From NCBI GenBank assembly GCA_963813495.1, contig CAWEZC010000005.1:1054001-1118000 (forward strand): a stretch of DNA of 64,000 nt, read 5' to 3'. Both the position numbers and the translations under genes were made by a program. The notes under the pieces are model-generated. The model did not search any database and had not been told where the DNA came from. It was given only the letters and a program-made list of their open reading frames with translations. This document shows, in pieces, positions 41,828-49,934 of this stretch (position 1 is the first letter of the stretch; each line of letters starts with the position of its first letter). Source of the stretch: JACVRW01 sp963813495 (GTDB lineage Bacteria > Actinomycetota > Thermoleophilia > Solirubrobacterales > Thermoleophilaceae).

Positions 41828-42787
41828 TCAGGGGCTGCAGACCACGTTCAGGCACTGCAACGGGTTGCCGTTCCCCGCCGCTCGGTTGCCACCGCCGTCG
41901 CGAACGCCGGCCACCGCCTCGATGCCCAAGTCGCGGTTGCGGTCCGCCCGGTTGCCACGCACGAGCGTGCTGGCGCTGTCCACATCGATGCCGTCGTCGC
42001 CCGAGTCGTGTGCGGTGTTGAAGGCTACGACGGTGTCTCGGGCGGGGCTGCGCACCGCGATCCCGTCGTCCTCCATGCCGAGGCCCAGGCCGCCGTCGGC
42101 CCGCGCGTCGTTGCCGAATATGCGGTTGCCGCGACCCGACTCGACCCTGATTCCTACCGGGTTGTCGATGCCTCCGCCCCCGCCCCCGCTCGCCTCGTTG
42201 AGGGCCACCACATTCCAAGACCCGGCGAGCGCCACGCCATCGCCCTGCGAGCCGGTCACGCGGTTGAACCGCATCCGGTTGTGGTCCGAGCCGGCGTCGA
42301 GGGTCATGCCCGGCCCCTCGATCTTCTGAATGGTGTTCCTCCGGATCCGGTTGCCGTCGGCCCGGACGAGCTCGAGGGCACTGGCCGACCCGAGCGGAGT
42401 GCTGAAGATCGAATTGCGGGCCAGCACATTGCGATCAGAGTCGACCAGCCGTACGCCGCCCTGCTCGACGTCGAGGTCATACAGCCGGTGCCCGTTGGCG
42501 TCCTGCAGCAGCAGCGCGCCTACGCGGCCGCTGTGGATGGATCCCCGGTTACGGCCCTCGATCGCGACCTCGCCGGTGATCAGGTGGCCGTTCAGGTCGA
42601 GGTCCACGCGGTTCGCGGCGATGGTGAGGGCACGCGCTCCCTCCCCGCAGAGCAGGTCCGCCGACAGGGTGGTGTCCCGGGTGATGCGGTCGCCGCAGGC
42701 GGGCTGCTTGTGAGCCTGCGCAACCGGGGCGGTCAGGGCAGAGACGACCATCGCCGCGATTGCCAATGCCGGCGCTCTCCTGGACAT
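41828..42787 (-). CDS. Secreted parallel beta-helix (NosD-like) protein
   Basis: A 319-aa exported protein with a signal peptide (residues 1-25, cleavage after AQA) and repeated beta-helix rungs of the NosD/PbH1 type, for example DGNRIRRNTIQ, DHNRMRFNRVTG, RGNRIFGNDAR and ASTLVRGNRADRNRDLGI. Such right-handed helices bind or cleave polysaccharide, but no catalytic residues can be assigned. Four cysteines (two near residues 31-47, two at the C-terminus) could make disulfides. It stands alone between the sulfate operon and the divergent antiporter. Confidence 0.85.
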   Translation of the reverse strand: MSRRAPALAIAAMVVSALTAPVAQAHKQPACGDRITRDTTLSADLLCGEGARALTIAANRVDLDLNGHLITGEVAIEGRNRGSIHSGRVGALLLQDANGHRLYDLDVEQGGVRLVDSDRNVLARNSIFSTPLGSASALELVRADGNRIRRNTIQKIEGPGMTLDAGSDHNRMRFNRVTGSQGDGVALAGSWNVVALNEASGGGGGGIDNPVGIRVESGRGNRIFGNDARADGGLGLGMEDDGIAVRSPARDTVVAFNTAHDSGDDGIDVDSASTLVRGNRADRNRDLGIEAVAGVRDGGGNRAAGNGNPLQCLNVVCSP

Positions 42788-42881
42788 GCGCTTCCCCTCA
42801 GTCGAAGCCGCGTTTGATCCAACCTAGTCCGTACAGCGGCTACGCGCCAGCCCGATGGCCAGGCCTTAGGATGCGCGCGGC

Positions 42882-44069
42882 ATGGTCGACGTCGACGCCG
42901 GCTCATTCCTGGTCATCGTCAGCGTCGCGGCCGTGGCCGCGCTGATCGCGGGAGTCGTTCAGGCGCGGCTGGCCATCCCGGTGGTGGTCATCGAGCTGGT
43001 GCTGGGAATCATCGTCGGGCCGGAGCTGCTCGGCCTGGCCGAGGCCGACGAGTTCATCGAGTTCTTCTCCAGCCTCGGGCTCGGCATGCTGTTCTTCTTC
43101 GCGGGCTACGAGATCGACTTCGACCGCATCCGTGGGGTGCCGCTGCGGCTCGCCGTGGCGGGCTGGCTGCTGTCGCTGTTCCTGGCCTACTCGATCGGCG
43201 GGCTGCTCGCCCTCACGGGGCTGATCCTGTCGCTGCTCTACACCGGTTCCGCCATGGCCACCACGGCCATCGGCACGCTCATCCCGATCCTCAGCGACGC
43301 GAACGAGCTGCGCACCCGCTTCGGCACCTTCCTGCTGGCCGCCGGCGCGCTCGGCGAATTCGGGCCGATACTGCTGATCACGCTCGTCTTCTCGACGCAG
43401 GGCGCCTTGACGAGCGGCCTGATCCTGGTGCTGTTCGTGGCCATCGCCGTAGTGACGGCCGTGGTGGCGGTGCGGGGAGCCGGATTCGGCTGGCCTCTGC
43501 TCGAGCGCTCGCTGGAGACGAGCGGCCAGTTCGCCATCCGCATCGCGGTGGTGATGGTCTTCGCCCTGGCCGCGCTGGCCTCCGAGCTCGGCCTCGATCT
43601 GTTGCTCGGCGGCTTTGTGGCGGGCGTGATCGTGCGATTGGCCCTCAAGGGCCGCGAGGTCGAGCTCTTTGAGTCGAAGCTCACGGCGGTCGGCTACGGC
43701 TTCCTGATCCCCTTCTTCTTCGTCACCAGCGGTCTCAAGTTCGAGATGAGCGCGCTCACCGAGGATCCGATCCGCCTGTTGGAGCTGCCCCTGTTCCTGG
43801 CGCTGTTCCTGGTGGTGCGCGGCGTTCCGGCGCTCGTGCTGTACCGCAACGTGCTCGCCGCCAGGGAGCGCCGCGCGCTCGCATTCTTCTCCTCCACCCA
43901 GCTGCCGCTGGTGGTGGCCATCACGACGATCGCGATCGACCAGGGCCACATGCGGGCGTCGACCGCCGCTTCGCTGGTCGGGGCCGCGATTCTCTCCACG
44001 GCGCTCTTCCCGCTGATCGGTCTGCGACTGCGCTCAGGCGAGGCGGGCGTAGAACCCGCGGCCCTCTAG
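42882..44069 (+). CDS. Kef-type cation/proton antiporter (CPA2)
   Basis: A 395-aa membrane protein with about 11-12 helices. VVIELVLGIIVGPELLG near residues 35-51 and the ND/ED-equivalent region LLGGFVAGVIVRLAL near 242-256 follow the sodium/hydrogen exchanger fold. There is no C-terminal RCK/TrkA domain, so it is a channel-only form. ATG at 42882 is nine bases after an in-frame alternative region with weak signals. The stop shares CTAG with the convergent NlpC/P60 gene. The ion (K, Na) cannot be told. Confidence 0.88.
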   Translation: MVDVDAGSFLVIVSVAAVAALIAGVVQARLAIPVVVIELVLGIIVGPELLGLAEADEFIEFFSSLGLGMLFFFAGYEIDFDRIRGVPLRLAVAGWLLSLFLAYSIGGLLALTGLILSLLYTGSAMATTAIGTLIPILSDANELRTRFGTFLLAAGALGEFGPILLITLVFSTQGALTSGLILVLFVAIAVVTAVVAVRGAGFGWPLLERSLETSGQFAIRIAVVMVFALAALASELGLDLLLGGFVAGVIVRLALKGREVELFESKLTAVGYGFLIPFFFVTSGLKFEMSALTEDPIRLLELPLFLALFLVVRGVPALVLYRNVLAARERRALAFFSSTQLPLVVAITTIAIDQGHMRASTAASLVGAAILSTALFPLIGLRLRSGEAGVEPAAL

Positions 44070-45097
44070 AGGCCCGGGGGGTGCCGGACCGTGTAGCCCG
44101 CGGTCGAGCGGTGGGTGCTCGTCCAGCGCGAGCCGGTCTGGTAGCGGGCGCTCGTGTCGAAGCGGCGGCCGTCGATGACCATGTAGACGTGACTGCCATG
44201 CGCGTAGATCGTGACGTGGCGGCCCCGGCCGGGGGCGCCGTAGCTCATGAAGCGGCTGGAGTCGAGCGGTGAGCGCAGCAGGCCGGCACCGTGCAGGGCG
44301 TAGGAGACCGAGCCCGAGCAGTCGTAGCCGCTGTCGCGATAGGAGCCGTGGCCGCCGCCGTAGCGGTAGGGCTTGGTCGCGATGCGGTTGGCCGCGCGCA
44401 CGATGCGCTGAACGGCGGACAGCCCGCCTCCGCCGCTGCGCGACCCGCCCCGCTTGAGCAGCGGCCCGCTACCGAGACCGAGCTTGGAGCGCGTGTTGGG
44501 ACCGGCCACGCCGTCCGGCGTGAGACCGTGGGCGCTCTGCCAGCGCTTGAGGGCCGCCTCGGTGCCGGGTCCGAAGACCCCGTCGGCAGGCACTCCGATG
44601 CGGCGTTGAAGCGAGCGCACGCCCCCGCCGCCGTGGCGGCGGCCCCCGGCACTGGCTCGGACCCGCACGGCGCTCGCACCCCGCTTGCGCTTGAGCACCG
44701 GACCGGCGCCGAGCCCCAGGGCGGAGCGGGTGTTGGGACCGGCGATGCCGTCGGCTACCAGGCCGCGGGAGCGCTGCCAGCGCTTGAGGGCGCGTTGCGT
44801 GTTCGGCCCGAAAACACCGTCGGCGCTCACGCCGATGGCCCCCTGGAGCCGGCGCACGTCACCGCCGCGCGACTTGACCACCACCGCCTGCGCGGGCTCC
44901 GGGGCACCGGCCTCGATCAGCGTCACGCCGGCGGCGGCACCCGTGGTGAGAGCGACGGCGGCGGCCACGGAGAGGCCGCGCGCGGGCAGCACGGGCGGGC
45001 TGAATCCGCTCGCGTCGGCGGCTGCCACACGGCGCGCGCGCGAACGGGCGAGCGACTGCGCCCATAGATCCTCGCGGGAAAGGTCCCTCTGCTGCAC
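44066..45097 (-). CDS. NlpC/P60-type cell-wall hydrolase with two peptidoglycan-binding repeats
   Basis: 343 aa from GTG at 45097. A hydrophobic segment at residues 42-60 serves as membrane anchor or signal. Two PG_binding_1 domains at about 76-130 and 156-210 repeat VFGPxTxxALKRWQ. The C-terminal peptidase-like domain has the nucleophile C260 in GYDCSGSVSYAL and a likely catalytic H303 in HGSHVYM. It should cut peptide crosslinks of peptidoglycan outside the membrane. A c-di-AMP riboswitch lies 27 bases upstream. Confidence 0.9.
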   Translation of the reverse strand: MQQRDLSREDLWAQSLARSRARRVAAADASGFSPPVLPARGLSVAAAVALTTGAAAGVTLIEAGAPEPAQAVVVKSRGGDVRRLQGAIGVSADGVFGPNTQRALKRWQRSRGLVADGIAGPNTRSALGLGAGPVLKRKRGASAVRVRASAGGRRHGGGGVRSLQRRIGVPADGVFGPGTEAALKRWQSAHGLTPDGVAGPNTRSKLGLGSGPLLKRGGSRSGGGGLSAVQRIVRAANRIATKPYRYGGGHGSYRDSGYDCSGSVSYALHGAGLLRSPLDSSRFMSYGAPGRGRHVTIYAHGSHVYMVIDGRRFDTSARYQTGSRWTSTHRSTAGYTVRHPPGL

Positions 45098-45123
45098 TCT
45101 GAATCGACCTCGGTTGTCGGGGT

Positions 45124-45271
45124 GACGCCTGCGAGGTGAGCTGTCGGGCTCGCGCTGTTGCGCTACACCTCCACCCGGCACAATGCGCGCCGGCCGGTGA
45201 TTCGCCCCCGCGGCACGAGGCCGCATCGGGTCCCCCGCTCGCCAGGCTCAGAGCCTCGGCGACTCGGCGTC
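45124..45271 (-). promoter_or_regulatory. c-di-AMP (ydaO/yuaA-type) riboswitch
   Basis: Reading leftward, three hallmark blocks appear in order: GGGGGACCCG (45236-45227), GGGGCGAATC (45208-45199) and CCCGACAGCTCACCTCGCAG (45148-45129). The ends GACGCC (45271-45266) and GGCGTC (45129-45124) pair as P1. This matches the actinobacterial ydaO aptamer, known to bind cyclic di-AMP and often found before cell-wall hydrolase genes. The aptamer ends 26 bases before the NlpC/P60 start; no U-tract terminator is visible, so control may act at translation or antitermination. Confidence 0.88.
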
Positions 45272-45302
45272 GGGAAGGCCGTCGTTCTATCAGGGGAAAG
45301 TC

Positions 45303-45327
45303 CTGCAAGCTGCAATATTTCTTGCAG
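45303..45327. promoter_or_regulatory. 7-bp inverted repeat in divergent promoter region
   Basis: CTGCAAG-CTGCAATATTT-CTTGCAG lies 32 bases upstream of the riboswitch and 55 bases before the rightward start at 45382. The AT-rich loop is unusual for this DNA and may be part of a promoter. It could be an operator for either direction. Confidence 0.4.
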
Positions 45328-45381
45328 AACGCTCAGGCGCAACGCGCCACCCTGCCCACGCCTCGGGGTATCGTCGCCGCC

Positions 45382-45966
45382 ATGGACGAGATCGCGCCCG
45401 GCATTTTCCACTGGACAGCCGAGCATCCGAGGATCGGCCTCGAGGTCAGTTCCTACTGGCTCCCGGGCCAGCGCGTGCTGCTCGACCCCATCACGGTGCC
45501 CGACGAGATCGAGGACATCGACGAGATCCTGCTCACCAATCGCCACCACCTTCGGGCCGGTCTCGAGGCCAGGGAGCGTCTCGGCGCCGTGATCCGCGCC
45601 CCCGCTCCGGGGATGCACGAGTACAGCGAGGGCGAGCCGGTCGAGCCGTACGAGTTCGGCGACACTCTGGCCGGAGGAGCCGTGACCACGCACGAGGTCG
45701 GGTCGATCTGCCCCGACGAGGCCGCGCTGCACATTCCCGCCGTTTCCGCACTGGCGGTGGCGGACGGGGTCATCCACTACGGCGAGCTCCGCTTCGTGCC
45801 CGACAACCTCATGGACGATCCTGAAGACACCAAGCGCGGCTTGGCGGCCGCGTACGCCCGTCTCGCCGGCGAGCTGGAGTTCGACAATCTCCTGACGGCC
45901 CACGGACCACCGGTCGCGGGCGGCGCGAGGGAGCGCCTGCGCGGCTTCGCGGAGAACGCGATCTAG
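45382..45966 (+). CDS. Degenerate metallo-beta-lactamase-fold protein
   Basis: A 194-aa protein with the outline of the MBL fold: LEVSSYWLPGQRVLLDPI near residues 22-39, ILLTNRHHLRAGLEARERLG near 52-71 where HxHxDH normally stands, and a terminal LLTAHGPPVAGGAR. The metal motif is reduced to NRHHLR, so a classical dinuclear zinc site is unlikely. The ATG at 45382 gives MDEIAPGIFHW, a typical MBL N-terminus. It is divergent from the riboswitch and convergent on rplQ. The activity is unknown. Confidence 0.75.
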   Translation: MDEIAPGIFHWTAEHPRIGLEVSSYWLPGQRVLLDPITVPDEIEDIDEILLTNRHHLRAGLEARERLGAVIRAPAPGMHEYSEGEPVEPYEFGDTLAGGAVTTHEVGSICPDEAALHIPAVSALAVADGVIHYGELRFVPDNLMDDPEDTKRGLAAAYARLAGELEFDNLLTAHGPPVAGGARERLRGFAENAI

Positions 45967-46034
45967 CGGCCCGGGCGAGCTCGCGGACCCGCTCCTGCCC
46001 GCTGGTGGCGCGCACCGTAGACGGGACGAGCTCG

Positions 46035-46388
46035 TCAGACGAGCTCTAGGAAGACCATCTCCGTCGAGTCCGACCGGCGCGGCCCCAGCTTCAGGATCCG
46101 CGTGTAGCCGCCCTCGCGCTCCGCGTAGCGCGGCGCGATCTCCTCGAACAGCTTGTAGACCACGAACTTGTCCTGCCCGAGCCGGGCCATGGCCAGGCGG
46201 CGGGAGTGGCCGTCGCCCTTCTTGGCCAGCGTGATCAGCCGCTCCAGCTCCGGCTTGACCGCCTTGGCCTTGGCCTCGGTCGTCTGGATGCGCTCGTGGT
46301 CGATCACCTCACGGCAGAGGTTCATGAACAGCGCCTTGCGGTGCGCTGCGTCGCGCGAGAGCTTGCCCTTCTGCTTGCGGTGCCGCAT
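46035..46388 (-). CDS. rplQ: Large-subunit ribosomal protein L17 (bL17)
   Basis: 117 aa, usual length. MRHRKQKGKLSRDAAHRKALFMN-type start, then TTEAKAKAVKPELERLITLAK and YTRILKLGPRRSDSTEM, are family hallmarks. Last gene of the alpha operon, 21 bases after rpoA. truA, which often follows, is instead near ligA. Confidence 0.98.
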   Translation of the reverse strand: MRHRKQKGKLSRDAAHRKALFMNLCREVIDHERIQTTEAKAKAVKPELERLITLAKKGDGHSRRLAMARLGQDKFVVYKLFEEIAPRYAEREGGYTRILKLGPRRSDSTEMVFLELV

Positions 46389-46409
46389 GGCGGAGAACCC
46401 CGACCGGCC

Positions 46410-47384
46410 CTATCCTGCGCGCAGCGCAAGGCCGCGCGCGTCCAGGGTCTCCTTGACCTCTTCGATCGACTTGCGACCGAAGTTCGGTATCGCCGCCAGC
46501 TCGGAGTCCGACTTCTGCACGAGATCGCCGACCGTCTGGATGCCGGCGCGCTTGAGGCAGTTGTAGGAGCGGACGCCCAGCTCGAGCTCCTCGATCAGGA
46601 TGTCGTCCATCCCGCCGGCGCCCGGCGCACCAGCGCCGTCGCCACCGAGGCCGTCGGCACCGGCCACCAGGGCCGCACCCTGGTCGCGCAGGGCCTCGAC
46701 GCGGTCGGCGTCGGTGAAGATGGCCAGGTACTTGATCAGGATCTCGGCCGCCTCGCGCAGGGCCGCCTGCGGGTCGAGCGAGCCGTCGGTCTCGATGTCC
46801 AGCGTGAGCTTGTCGTAGTCGGTCTTCTGACCCACGCGGGCGGCGTCGACCGAGTAGGCCACGCGCTTTACGGGGGAGAAGATCGAGTCGATCGGGATCA
46901 CGCCGATCGGCTGGTCGGGGGTCTTGTTGTCCTCGGCCGGGGAGTAGCCGCGGCCGTGCCCGATCGTCAGGTACATCTCGAGCTTGGTCTTCTTCTCGAG
47001 CGTGGCGATGTGGGCCTCGGGGTTGAGGATCTCGACGCCGGAGGGGAGGTCGATGTCGCCGGCGGTGATGTCACCGGGGCCGGTGACCACCAGCGGTGCC
47101 TCGATCTCCGCCGCATCCGAATGCATGCGGCAGACGACCTCCTTGAGGTTGAGGACGATGTCCGTCACGTCCTCCTTGACGCCGTTGATCGTCGAGAACT
47201 CGTGCGCGACCCCCTCGATGCGAACGCTCGTGACGGCGGCACCGGCCAGGGACGACAGCAGCACGCGACGCAGCGAGTTGCCGAACGTGTAGCCGAAGCC
47301 GCGGTCCAGCGGCTCGATCGTAAAGGTTCCGCGGTTGTCCTCAACGCTCTCGGCGGATATCTGGGGAGTCTGAAACTCGATCAT
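46410..47384 (-). CDS. rpoA: DNA-directed RNA polymerase alpha subunit
   Basis: 324 aa. The N-terminal assembly domain shows GFGYTFGNSLRRVLLSSL near residues 29-46, and the C-terminal domain (ELELGVRSYNCLKRAGI, LAAIPNFGRKSIEEVKETL) contacts UP elements and activators. The linker is Gly/Ala/Asp-rich (GADGLGGDGAGAPGAGG). It lies between rpsD and rplQ, as usual. Confidence 0.98.
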   Translation of the reverse strand: MIEFQTPQISAESVEDNRGTFTIEPLDRGFGYTFGNSLRRVLLSSLAGAAVTSVRIEGVAHEFSTINGVKEDVTDIVLNLKEVVCRMHSDAAEIEAPLVVTGPGDITAGDIDLPSGVEILNPEAHIATLEKKTKLEMYLTIGHGRGYSPAEDNKTPDQPIGVIPIDSIFSPVKRVAYSVDAARVGQKTDYDKLTLDIETDGSLDPQAALREAAEILIKYLAIFTDADRVEALRDQGAALVAGADGLGGDGAGAPGAGGMDDILIEELELGVRSYNCLKRAGIQTVGDLVQKSDSELAAIPNFGRKSIEEVKETLDARGLALRAG

Positions 47385-47446
47385 GGGAGAGGTGCTTCCT
47401 TCGGTTGTGAGCGCGCCACTCGGCAGTGGGGCGCGCGTATCTGGTG

Positions 47447-48067
47447 CTACTTCGAGTAGAGCTCGACGATGAGCTGTTCCTGCACCGGCGTGGTGATCTC
47501 TCCGCGCTCGGGGAGGCGGAGCACCTTTGCCGTGAGCCCGTCGTGGTCGGCCTGGAGCCAGGCCGGGACGGCGGAGGTGAGCTCGGTCGCGTCACGAACG
47601 ACGGGCTCCACCGGAGCGCCGACCTTCATCGTGATCACGTCGTCGGGCTGCAACTGGTACGACGGGATGTCCACGCGCCGGCCGTTGATGGCCCAGTGCC
47701 CGTGCCCGATCATCTGCCGGGCCTGGCGCCGGGAGGCCGCGAAGCCGAGGCGCACGAGCACGTTGTCGAAGCGCGACTCGAGCAGGCGCAGCAGGTTCTC
47801 GCCCGTCACGCCCGCCTGGCGGCTCGCCTTGTCGTAGTAGTTGCGAAACTGCTTCTCGAGCACGCCGTAGTAGCGGCGCGCCTTCTGCTTCTCGCGCAGC
47901 TGCAGGCGGTACTCGGACTGGCGCATCCGGCCCCGTCCGTGGTCCCCGGGCGGGTAGTTGCGGCGCTCGACCGCGCACTTGTCCGTCAGGCAGCGCTCGC
48001 CCTTGAGGAACAGCTTCATGCCCTCGCGGCGGCACTGCTTGCACTGTGCGCCCGTATCGCGCGCCAT
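47447..48067 (-). CDS. rpsD: Small-subunit ribosomal protein S4 (uS4), zinc-binding form
   Basis: 206 aa. The N-terminal four-cysteine zinc finger is intact (CKQCRREG near residues 9-16, then CLTDKC near 26-31). The S4 RNA-binding domain contains LRLLESRFDNVLVRLGFA and SRRQARQMIGHGHWAING. ATG overlaps the rpsK stop by one base (TGATG). It binds 16S rRNA early and may autoregulate the operon. Confidence 0.98.
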   Translation of the reverse strand: MARDTGAQCKQCRREGMKLFLKGERCLTDKCAVERRNYPPGDHGRGRMRQSEYRLQLREKQKARRYYGVLEKQFRNYYDKASRQAGVTGENLLRLLESRFDNVLVRLGFAASRRQARQMIGHGHWAINGRRVDIPSYQLQPDDVITMKVGAPVEPVVRDATELTSAVPAWLQADHDGLTAKVLRLPERGEITTPVQEQLIVELYSK

Positions 48068-48459
48068 CAGACACGCCTCCGCTTGCGCGGACGGCAGCCG
48101 TTGTGGGCCTGCGGCGTGACGTCCCTGATGCCGGTGATCTCGAGCCCGGCGGCCTGCAGCGAGCGGATCGCGGTCTCGCGGCCCGAGCCCGGGCCCTTGA
48201 CGTAGACCTCCACCTTCTGCAGGCCGTGCTCCATGCCCTTGCGCGCGGCAGCATCGGCCGTGACCTGGGCGGCGAAGGGCGTGCTCTTGCGCGAGCCCTT
48301 GAAGCCGGCGCCGCCGGCGGACTCCCACGCGATCACGTTGCCGTCCTTGTCGGTCAGCGACACGATGGTGTTGTTGAAACTCGTCTTGATGTGCGCCTGG
48401 CCGAAGGGCACGTTCTTGCGGGCGCGCTTGCGCCCGCGTGGCCGTCGTGGTTGCGGCAT
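48067..48459 (-). CDS. rpsK: Small-subunit ribosomal protein S11 (uS11)
   Basis: 130 aa. FNNTIVSLTDKDGNVIAWES and the C-terminal AHNGCRPRKRRRV are characteristic. It forms the platform of the 30S subunit. It lies between rpsM and rpsD with minimal spacing. Confidence 0.98.
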   Translation of the reverse strand: MPQPRRPRGRKRARKNVPFGQAHIKTSFNNTIVSLTDKDGNVIAWESAGGAGFKGSRKSTPFAAQVTADAAARKGMEHGLQKVEVYVKGPGSGRETAIRSLQAAGLEITGIRDVTPQAHNGCRPRKRRRV

Positions 48460-48846
48460 CTAGTGCTTCCTCACCTTCTTCTTGCCGCCGCCGGACTGAG
48501 ACCCGCGCTTCGGCCCCTTGCGGGTGCGCGCGTTGGTCTTGGTCCTCTGGCCGTTTACGGGGAGGCCGCGCCGGTGACGCAGGCCCCTGTAGGCCCCGAT
48601 CTCCATCAGCCGCTTGACGTTCTGCGAACGCTCACGGCGGAGGTCACCCTCCACAAGCAGGTCGTCGACCTGGTCGCGCAGCTTGCGTACCTCGTCCTCG
48701 GTCAGGTCCTTCACGTAGGTGTCCGGCTCGACCCCCGCCTCGGCGAGGACCTTGTTCGACGTCGAACGGCCGATGCCATAGACGTACGTGAGCCCGATCT
48801 CGACCCGCTTGTTGAGGGGAATGTTGATTCCTGCGATGCGCGCCAT
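48460..48846 (-). CDS. rpsM: Small-subunit ribosomal protein S13 (uS13)
   Basis: 128 aa. MARIAGINIPLNKRVEIGL, the YVYGIGRSTSNKVLAEAG helix-two-turn region and GLRHRRGLPVNGQRTKTNAR are diagnostic. Its stop directly abuts the rpsK start. The lysine-rich tail reaches tRNA in the P site. Confidence 0.98.
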   Translation of the reverse strand: MARIAGINIPLNKRVEIGLTYVYGIGRSTSNKVLAEAGVEPDTYVKDLTEDEVRKLRDQVDDLLVEGDLRRERSQNVKRLMEIGAYRGLRHRRGLPVNGQRTKTNARTRKGPKRGSQSGGGKKKVRKH

Positions 48847-48857
48847 CTAGACCGCCG

Positions 48858-48971
48858 TCACCCCTGCCGCTGCTTGTGACGGGGGTTCTGACAGATCACC
48901 AGTACTGCACCGCCGCGGCGGATGATCTTGCACTTCTCACACATGGGCTTGACTGATGCGCGGACCTTCAT
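48858..48971 (-). CDS. rpmJ: Large-subunit ribosomal protein L36 (bL36), zinc form
   Basis: 37 aa. MKVRASVKPMCEKCKIIRR and VICQNPRHKQRQG carry the Cys-Cys-Cys-His zinc site (C11, C14, C27, H32). ATG at 48971 has GAGG seven bases upstream. It lies between map and rpsM; infA, the usual neighbour, is missing. Confidence 0.97.
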   Translation of the reverse strand: MKVRASVKPMCEKCKIIRRGGAVLVICQNPRHKQRQG

Positions 48972-49129
48972 CGGACCTCATAGCTCCGTTGGGCGGGACG
49001 TATCGAAACGAGGACTAGCGCGGAGCCCAGGAATCGGCCCCACGCCGACCGGAAAGAGTAGCAGCACGAACGGTAAGTGAGACCGTCGGTGCGCACCCGC
49101 CAAGGCCGGGTGCTTCCGCCAGGACCGGC

Positions 49130-49927
49130 TTAGACCCGGGCCGCCCGCGAGGCGGGCTCGGCCGGCTCGCCGCCGAGCTCGTGCCAGGGGGTGAGTATGC
49201 GCGGGCCGTCGGCCGTAATGGCCACGGTGTGCTCGAAATGGGCGGCCAGGGAGCCATCCTCGGAGTACACGGCCCAGTTGTCGGAGCCCATGCGCACGTG
49301 GTGGGTGCCCACGTTGACCATCGGCTCGATCGCGAGCACCATCCCCTCCTCGAGCTCCGGTCCGGTACCCGGTTCGCCGTAGTTGGGGATCTGTGGATCC
49401 TCGTGCATGTCGCGCCCGATCCCGTGGCCCACCAGGGAACGGATCACGGCGAAGCCGTCGGCCTCCACGCGGGCCTGGACGGCGGCCGACACGTCGCCCA
49501 GGCGGTTGCCGGGCCGGCACTGCTCCACGGCTTCGAACAGCGAGGCGCGCGTGGTGGTCAGGAGCTTGGTCGCCACCGGGGTGACGTTGCCGATCGGATG
49601 CGTCATGGCGCCGTCGGCCACCCAGCCGTCGAGGATCACGCCGATGTCGACGGAGAGGATGTCGCCGCGCTTGAGCTCGTAGCCGCCGGGAATTCCGTGC
49701 ACCACCATGGAGTTGGGCGACACGCAAATGGAGCCGGGAAAGCCGCGGTAGCCCTTGAACGCCGGCTCCGCGCGCTGCGAGCGGATGAACCGCTCGGCGG
49801 CCTCGTCGAGCTCCGCCGTGGTCACACCGGGCCGCGCCTTCTTGCGGAGCAGCTCGTGACAGCGGGCCAGGATGCGGCCCGCGGCGGCCATCTTGTCGAG
49901 CTCCTCGGGTGTCTTGCGGATGATCAC
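49130..49927 (-). CDS. map: Methionine aminopeptidase, type I
   Basis: 265 aa. It removes the N-terminal methionine from nascent proteins. Metal ligands are Asp in SVDIGVILDGWVADGAMTHPIG, His in GHGIGRDMHEDP, and two glutamates in LAIEPMVN and the EHTVAI segment. The start is GTG at 49927, with GTG ATC ATC CGC. It follows adk with a 7-base gap. A 157-base gap separates it from rpmJ. Confidence 0.96.
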   Translation of the reverse strand: MIIRKTPEELDKMAAAGRILARCHELLRKKARPGVTTAELDEAAERFIRSQRAEPAFKGYRGFPGSICVSPNSMVVHGIPGGYELKRGDILSVDIGVILDGWVADGAMTHPIGNVTPVATKLLTTTRASLFEAVEQCRPGNRLGDVSAAVQARVEADGFAVIRSLVGHGIGRDMHEDPQIPNYGEPGTGPELEEGMVLAIEPMVNVGTHHVRMGSDNWAVYSEDGSLAAHFEHTVAITADGPRILTPWHELGGEPAEPASRAARV

Positions 49928-49934
49928 GACCGGC

